Part shown: positions 60,361 through 64,000 of the stretch, piece after piece | Position numbering within the stretch: position 1 is the stretch's first letter | Layout of the letters: every line of letters begins with the position of its first letter | Assembly: GCF_039645995.1 (NCBI RefSeq) | Contig: NZ_CP147920.1 | Coordinates: forward strand, 2,046,001 to 2,110,000 | From: Sulfurimonas sp. HSL3-1 | GTDB lineage: Bacteria; Campylobacterota; Campylobacteria; Campylobacterales; Sulfurimonadaceae | Direction: 5' to 3' | Length of the DNA stretch: 64,000 bases | Translations under genes and position numbers: made by a program | The notes under the pieces: generated by a model | What the model saw: the letters and a program-made list of their open reading frames with translations, nothing else | The model's database searches: none | What the model was told of the DNA's origin: nothing

Positions 60361-61581
60361 CTACTCGCTCTTGAGCTGGAAAATCTCGTCTTCGCTGAAG
60401 CGCGGCTTATCGTCATCCTCTCCTCTGGACTGCTGCGTACTGCCGTCTTTCGCGGTGACGCGGCTGGTGAGCCCCTCCATCCGGAGCTTGAGGTCAGCCG
60501 GCGACGTCGCATATTTGAACGCCTGCTCCGTCGAGATCCGCTTGGCGTTCCAGAGGTCCAGGATACCCTGGTCGAAACTCTGAGAGCCGTAGATATCCTT
60601 CCCCTCCTCGATGGCGTCACGGATCTCGCTATCACGGTCTTCCATAATGAGCTGCGCGATATAGGGCGTATTGACGAGGATCTCGAGTGCCGCCGTCCGT
60701 TTGCCGTCGACGGTGGGAATAAGGCGCTGGGAGATGACCCCTTCCAATACCGCCGCGAGTGTCATACGGACACGGTTCTGCTCGCCGGTCGGGAAGATGG
60801 AGATAACACGGTTGATGGTCTCCTTCGCATCCAGGGTGTGCAGGGTGGAGAAGACAAGGTGCCCCGAATCCGCCGCGTGCAGCGCCGTCTCGACCGTCTC
60901 GATATCCCGCATCTCCCCGACGAGGATAATGTCCGGGTCTTCACGCAGTACGGCGCGCAGGGCGTTGGCGAAGCTCTTCGTATCCTGCCCGACGCTGCGC
61001 TGGTTGACGATGCATTTTCGGTCCTTGTGGACGAATTCGATCGGATCCTCGATCGTGACGATGTGCTTGCGCAGCGACCAGTTGATCTCGTTGATAATCG
61101 CTGCAAGCGTCGTCGACTTGCCCGAACCGGTGACCCCGGTGACCAGGACCAGGCCACGCTCGGTATGGGCGAATTTGTGTACGACCTTCGGCAGCCCGAG
61201 ATCATCGATGGAGACGATCTTGACGGGAATGACACGGAAGACCGCGGAGACCCCGTCCATCTGGAAAAAGATGTTGACACGGAAACGGGTATTCTCATCG
61301 AAAGAGTAGACAAGGTCGAGCTCTTTTTGCCGGACGAACTCGGCGAAGCGGGTCCGCAGCAGCTCCTTGGCAAAGGTGAGCGCCTCCTCTTTCTTGAAGA
61401 TCTCGCCGCTGAGCGGCGTAATGTCGCCGTTGATACGGGCACGCACGACGGAGTTGGCCTTGAGGTGAAGGTCGGACCCCCCGGCATCCATCATCCGCTT
61501 CAGGTAGCCGCGCACCCGCCGCAGCGTTTCAAAGGTCAGGTTCTCAATATTGATATCGGTATCGACTTGATTTATACTCAT
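60361..61581 (-). CDS. pilT: type IV pilus retraction ATPase PilT
   Basis: A 406-residue ATPase. N-terminal PAS-like half with GGSDLHLKANSVVRARINGD, Walker A GVTGSGKST (149-157), Asp box IEDPIEFVH, Walker B DPDIILVGEMRDIETVE, His box HTLDAKETI, and AIREGKDIYG-like EGKDIYGSQSFDQGILDL in the retraction-specific region. It pulls pili back for twitching. No other pilus gene is here. It has no close tie to the T2SS locus 10 kb away, and begins 3 bp after tal. Confidence 0.93.
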   Translation of the reverse strand: MSINQVDTDINIENLTFETLRRVRGYLKRMMDAGGSDLHLKANSVVRARINGDITPLSGEIFKKEEALTFAKELLRTRFAEFVRQKELDLVYSFDENTRFRVNIFFQMDGVSAVFRVIPVKIVSIDDLGLPKVVHKFAHTERGLVLVTGVTGSGKSTTLAAIINEINWSLRKHIVTIEDPIEFVHKDRKCIVNQRSVGQDTKSFANALRAVLREDPDIILVGEMRDIETVETALHAADSGHLVFSTLHTLDAKETINRVISIFPTGEQNRVRMTLAAVLEGVISQRLIPTVDGKRTAALEILVNTPYIAQLIMEDRDSEIRDAIEEGKDIYGSQSFDQGILDLWNAKRISTEQAFKYATSPADLKLRMEGLTSRVTAKDGSTQQSRGEDDDKPRFSEDEIFQLKSE

Positions 61582-61584
61582 AAA

Positions 61585-62568
61585 TTACTCCAATTCCGCC
61601 AGGATTTCGGCAAACGCCGTTTTGAATGCTTCGAGGCCCTCGGCCATCAGTTGGGCGCAGACCGCTTCGAGATCGATCCCGGCCGCCGCCACGGCGTCGA
61701 AGTGCGCTTCGATCCGATCCGCTTCGAGGGGCAGTTTCGCCTCTTTGTCTCCATGGGCCACGAACGCCTCGATCGTCTCGATCGGCGCGGTGTTGACACT
61801 GTGCGCCGCCAAAAGCGCATCGACGTAGTAGGAGGGGCGCAAGCCGCCTCCCTTGACGCCGGTCGACGCAAACAGTGCCCGGCAGCGCGGCACCTCCAGC
61901 GCCTCGATCGCTTCATAGATCGCTGCGGCGTTATAGACTCCCGCCAAAGAAGGCTGTACCCCCTTGGACTCCAGGGCCGCATCGATAGCGCGGTCCAGGC
62001 GGCTGACGAAAATACTGATCACCGTATCGACCTGCGTGGCACCCTTCTCCAGTCCCCAGGCGAAGGAGTTGGCACAGGCCAAAGCCTGCGCCTTGGAGAA
62101 GATCAATGTCGCGTTGACGGGGGTACCTTCGCTGACGAGAGTCTCCATGGCGACATACCCTGCGTCCGTTGCGGGCACTTTAATCATCACATTGGGACGG
62201 CTGATCTCTCTGAAGAGGCGGCGCCCCTCCTCGATCGTGCCGACGGCATCGTCGCAGAGATAGGGGTCGACCTCGATACTGACATAGCCGTCATTGCCCT
62301 GATCGAACAGCGGCCGCAGCGCATCCGCCGCTTTCTGGATATCCGTAATCGCCAGGGCCTCGTACTTCGACTTGGGGCTATGATTCTGCAGCGTCTCGAG
62401 CTGCATCTGGTACGCCGGCGACGTCAAAATAGCGTTTTTAAAAATGGCGGGGTTGGACGTCGCTCCGTTGACAATTCCCTGTTCAACAAGCCGTTTCAGA
62501 CCCGTATCGATAAAATCGCGTTCAATGAAATCGGCCCAGAGGGAAAACTCTATTTGCGGGATGTACAT
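61585..62568 (-). CDS. tal: transaldolase
   Basis: A 327-residue class I aldolase of the larger transaldolase group. SLWADFIERDFIDTGLKRLV is the N-terminal signature, NGATSNPAIFKNAI the substrate loop and Lys130 in NVMIKVPATDAGYVAME the Schiff-base Lys; INATLIFS-type VNATLIFSKAQALAC is also present. It works in the non-oxidative pentose phosphate pathway. I use the ATG at 62568 after AAGAGAG, since the longer frame to 62619 has no such site. Confidence 0.94.
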   Translation of the reverse strand: MYIPQIEFSLWADFIERDFIDTGLKRLVEQGIVNGATSNPAIFKNAILTSPAYQMQLETLQNHSPKSKYEALAITDIQKAADALRPLFDQGNDGYVSIEVDPYLCDDAVGTIEEGRRLFREISRPNVMIKVPATDAGYVAMETLVSEGTPVNATLIFSKAQALACANSFAWGLEKGATQVDTVISIFVSRLDRAIDAALESKGVQPSLAGVYNAAAIYEAIEALEVPRCRALFASTGVKGGGLRPSYYVDALLAAHSVNTAPIETIEAFVAHGDKEAKLPLEADRIEAHFDAVAAAGIDLEAVCAQLMAEGLEAFKTAFAEILAELE

Positions 62569-62599
62569 CGTCTCTCTTCTTTTCTGATATAGTCTACTG

Positions 62600-62605
62600 A
62601 TTATA
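62600..62605 (-). promoter_or_regulatory. -10 box for tal-pilT
   Basis: Perfect TATAAT on the minus strand after TTTCGGT; +1 near 62593 and a leader of about 25 bases. Confidence 0.65.
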
Positions 62606-62638
62606 ACCGAAAGCGGCACCGGTGTCTATAAAAGCATG

Positions 62639-64000
62639 TTAATAATAGTGCACGAATGCGGCGCTGAAACTGCGTTGCGCTCCCGCCGTTTTATCCGTGT
62701 AGTCGAAGGAAAGTTTCAGGGCGTTGTTTTGTGAGAGGCGGCTGGTGTGTTCCACCAGTCCCGTCCACTGGCGCATCCCGTCCGCATAGAAACGGTACCC
62801 CCCTTCCGCGGCCAGCTTGGAACCTCCCCCCACTTTGAAAAGGAGCCCGAGCGTCGTTTTGAGCGCGCCGTACCCTTTGTCCGTCACGAACAGTTCCGGC
62901 TCCGCCAGTACATACCCGTACCCCCAGGAACCTCCCGCCGCGACGCCCGCTCCCACGGCCGTACTGAAGACCGTGTCCCGGGTAACGAAGTTCTGGTCCC
63001 ACCCCGCGTGCATCCGCCAGGAGAAGGGTTTGAAAAAGGCGCTCTGCGGGGCGAGGGACGTAATGGAGACGATGGTCGCCCGCTCAACCGCGGCACCGTC
63101 TTGGTCATAGCGCGCCAGAAGGTCCAAAAACTCAATCTGCGTTCCCGGCATGAATCCGATGTCACTGTCGCCGAGGTCGTGATAGGCCGGGCGGATGCCG
63201 AGCTGCTGATAGGGGTGGCCGTCCCGCCATCCCGTCCCCAGCCGCGCCCGGGTCGCCCGGTGCCCCTCGTCGGGATTGCGGGGCGTTGCCACCGGCAGCT
63301 GCTCCCCCTTCCCCAGCGACGCCCGGGCAGAGAGGATGGCGTGGAAACGCTCCGAATAGGTCGCCTTGTCCACTTCCCCTTTCATCAAGCGGTACTCGGC
63401 AAGCTCCGATGCGGCTTCAAGGGTGTAGCGTTTCATCTGCGTGGCATGCGCCGGGTCGTTCAAGACTGCTCTGGGGGCAAGCGTCCCGTCGGCCAGGGCC
63501 ATGGCTTCGGCTTCGCCCCGGCGGTCCAGAACCTTTTCATAGGCCAGCAGCAGCGTCCGTTTCGACGGCCGGTAGTGCTTGGCCCGGACCAGCCTCTCCT
63601 CCTCGGTGGCATGCACGGTCTCCATCGGGATGATGTGATAGGCGAAATGGCCGCGCACATCGACGTCCGGCCGGGCAATCTCCATTAGCCAGAGCATGTT
63701 GTACGAACAGTTCTCGTCGAAGAAAAAATACCAGTTGTACACCCCCTTGAGCTCCCAGATATGGCGGATCATCGCCATCACCTCATCATGATGGAGGTCC
63801 AGATCATACTCCCAGACGTCGCGCTGTTCCGTATCCCGGTACTCTTTGAGCTTCTCATAATAGGGCAGCAGGGAGTAAAAACCGGGGTAGCCCCCGAAGA
63901 GCCCTTTGACCGCGAAGACGACACCGTTCTCTTTGTCGGGGTCTGCACCGGCAGCGTAATTGATGGCGTAGGAGAGCATCTTCGACTCATAGGAGGAGTC
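62639..64000 (-). CDS. DUF4105-family (Lnb N-terminal-like) protein, 3' part
   Basis: The frame is open from the right edge, so the N-terminus is missing. The first visible residues (SSYESKMLSYAINYAAGADP) and KGLFGGYPGFYSLLPYYEKL belong to the DUF4105 domain, as does FFFDENCSYNMLWLMEIARP. That domain is the periplasmic N-terminal half of Lnb-type lipoprotein-modifying enzymes and is Cys-protease-like; the Cys in DENCSYNML is a candidate nucleophile. The last ~200 residues look like an outer-membrane beta-barrel ending in an aromatic residue (AAFVHYY). So a periplasmic domain is linked to a barrel. The function here is unknown. Confidence 0.8.
   Translation of the reverse strand, partial: DSSYESKMLSYAINYAAGADPDKENGVVFAVKGLFGGYPGFYSLLPYYEKLKEYRDTEQRDVWEYDLDLHHDEVMAMIRHIWELKGVYNWYFFFDENCSYNMLWLMEIARPDVDVRGHFAYHIIPMETVHATEEERLVRAKHYRPSKRTLLLAYEKVLDRRGEAEAMALADGTLAPRAVLNDPAHATQMKRYTLEAASELAEYRLMKGEVDKATYSERFHAILSARASLGKGEQLPVATPRNPDEGHRATRARLGTGWRDGHPYQQLGIRPAYHDLGDSDIGFMPGTQIEFLDLLARYDQDGAAVERATIVSITSLAPQSAFFKPFSWRMHAGWDQNFVTRDTVFSTAVGAGVAAGGSWGYGYVLAEPELFVTDKGYGALKTTLGLLFKVGGGSKLAAEGGYRFYADGMRQWTGLVEHTSRLSQNNALKLSFDYTDKTAGAQRSFSAAFVHYY

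Noticed and set aside
1-64000. tRNA genes, CRISPR arrays, insertion sequences, prophage
   Set aside because: Looked for T-loop motifs, repeat-spacer patterns, transposases and integrases and saw none.

Overview
The window looks like chromosomal core DNA of a GC-rich member of the Campylobacterota, probably a Sulfurimonas-like sulfur oxidiser. The reasons are: an ArsRS-type two-component pair; TATAAT-type promoters with a T-rich stretch instead of a -35 box; a Tat-exported sulfide dehydrogenase flavoprotein; and the gene chain rplY-pth-lptG-lysA-HAD-pheA-hisC-...-dxs, which I recall from Campylobacter jejuni. By eye the base composition is far richer in GC than most of that phylum. Genes are tightly packed, often with 1-20 bp overlaps. 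I saw no tRNA or rRNA genes, insertion sequences, prophage or CRISPR arrays.

Region 1 (1-9.9 kb): pnp (cut by the window edge), a phosphoribosyltransferase, lptD, an RDD membrane protein and purD run leftward behind a probable 6S RNA gene. trpA and panB diverge. panB is followed by a small lipoprotein, ruvB and an AI-2E-family permease. Region 2 (10-22 kb): an OmpA-like protein, a dimeric dUTPase, a nitrilase, a YhbP-like protein, a sirtuin, a secreted helical protein and a MalY/PatB lyase. These are followed by an Mla/Mce-type lipid transporter (auxiliary lipoprotein, MlaD, MlaF, STAS-MlaE fusion), an LpxH-like phosphoesterase, argC and greA. Region 3 (22-35.5 kb): a lone FccB-like flavoprotein, an AEC transporter, a thioredoxin-NHL protein, a TcdA/ThiF protein, surE, the ArsRS-like pair, feoAB behind Fur-like and palindromic operators, a leaderless-looking pssA, a histidine kinase that lacks its phospho-accepting His, and rmuC.

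Region 4 (35.6-51 kb): lon, bamD, a DEAD-box helicase, then a type II secretion system split into two divergent operons. gspF, a GspH-like pseudopilin and gspG run leftward; gspK, L, M, N, C, D, E, I and J run rightward. The two -10 boxes lie only a few bases apart. Region 5 (51-64 kb), all leftward: dxs, a very unusual short FliF/FliG chimera, hisC, pheA, a HAD protein, lysA, lptG, pth, rplY, pilT, tal and the 3' part of a DUF4105 protein.

The most striking point is the chimera at 52919-53785. It stands exactly where C. jejuni carries fliF, fliG and fliH. It joins a FliF-like membrane and ring-building module to a FliG-like EHPQT module in one 288-residue protein with a good ribosome binding site. 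Either it is the tidy remnant of a lost flagellar locus or it is a miniaturised ring protein with a new job.
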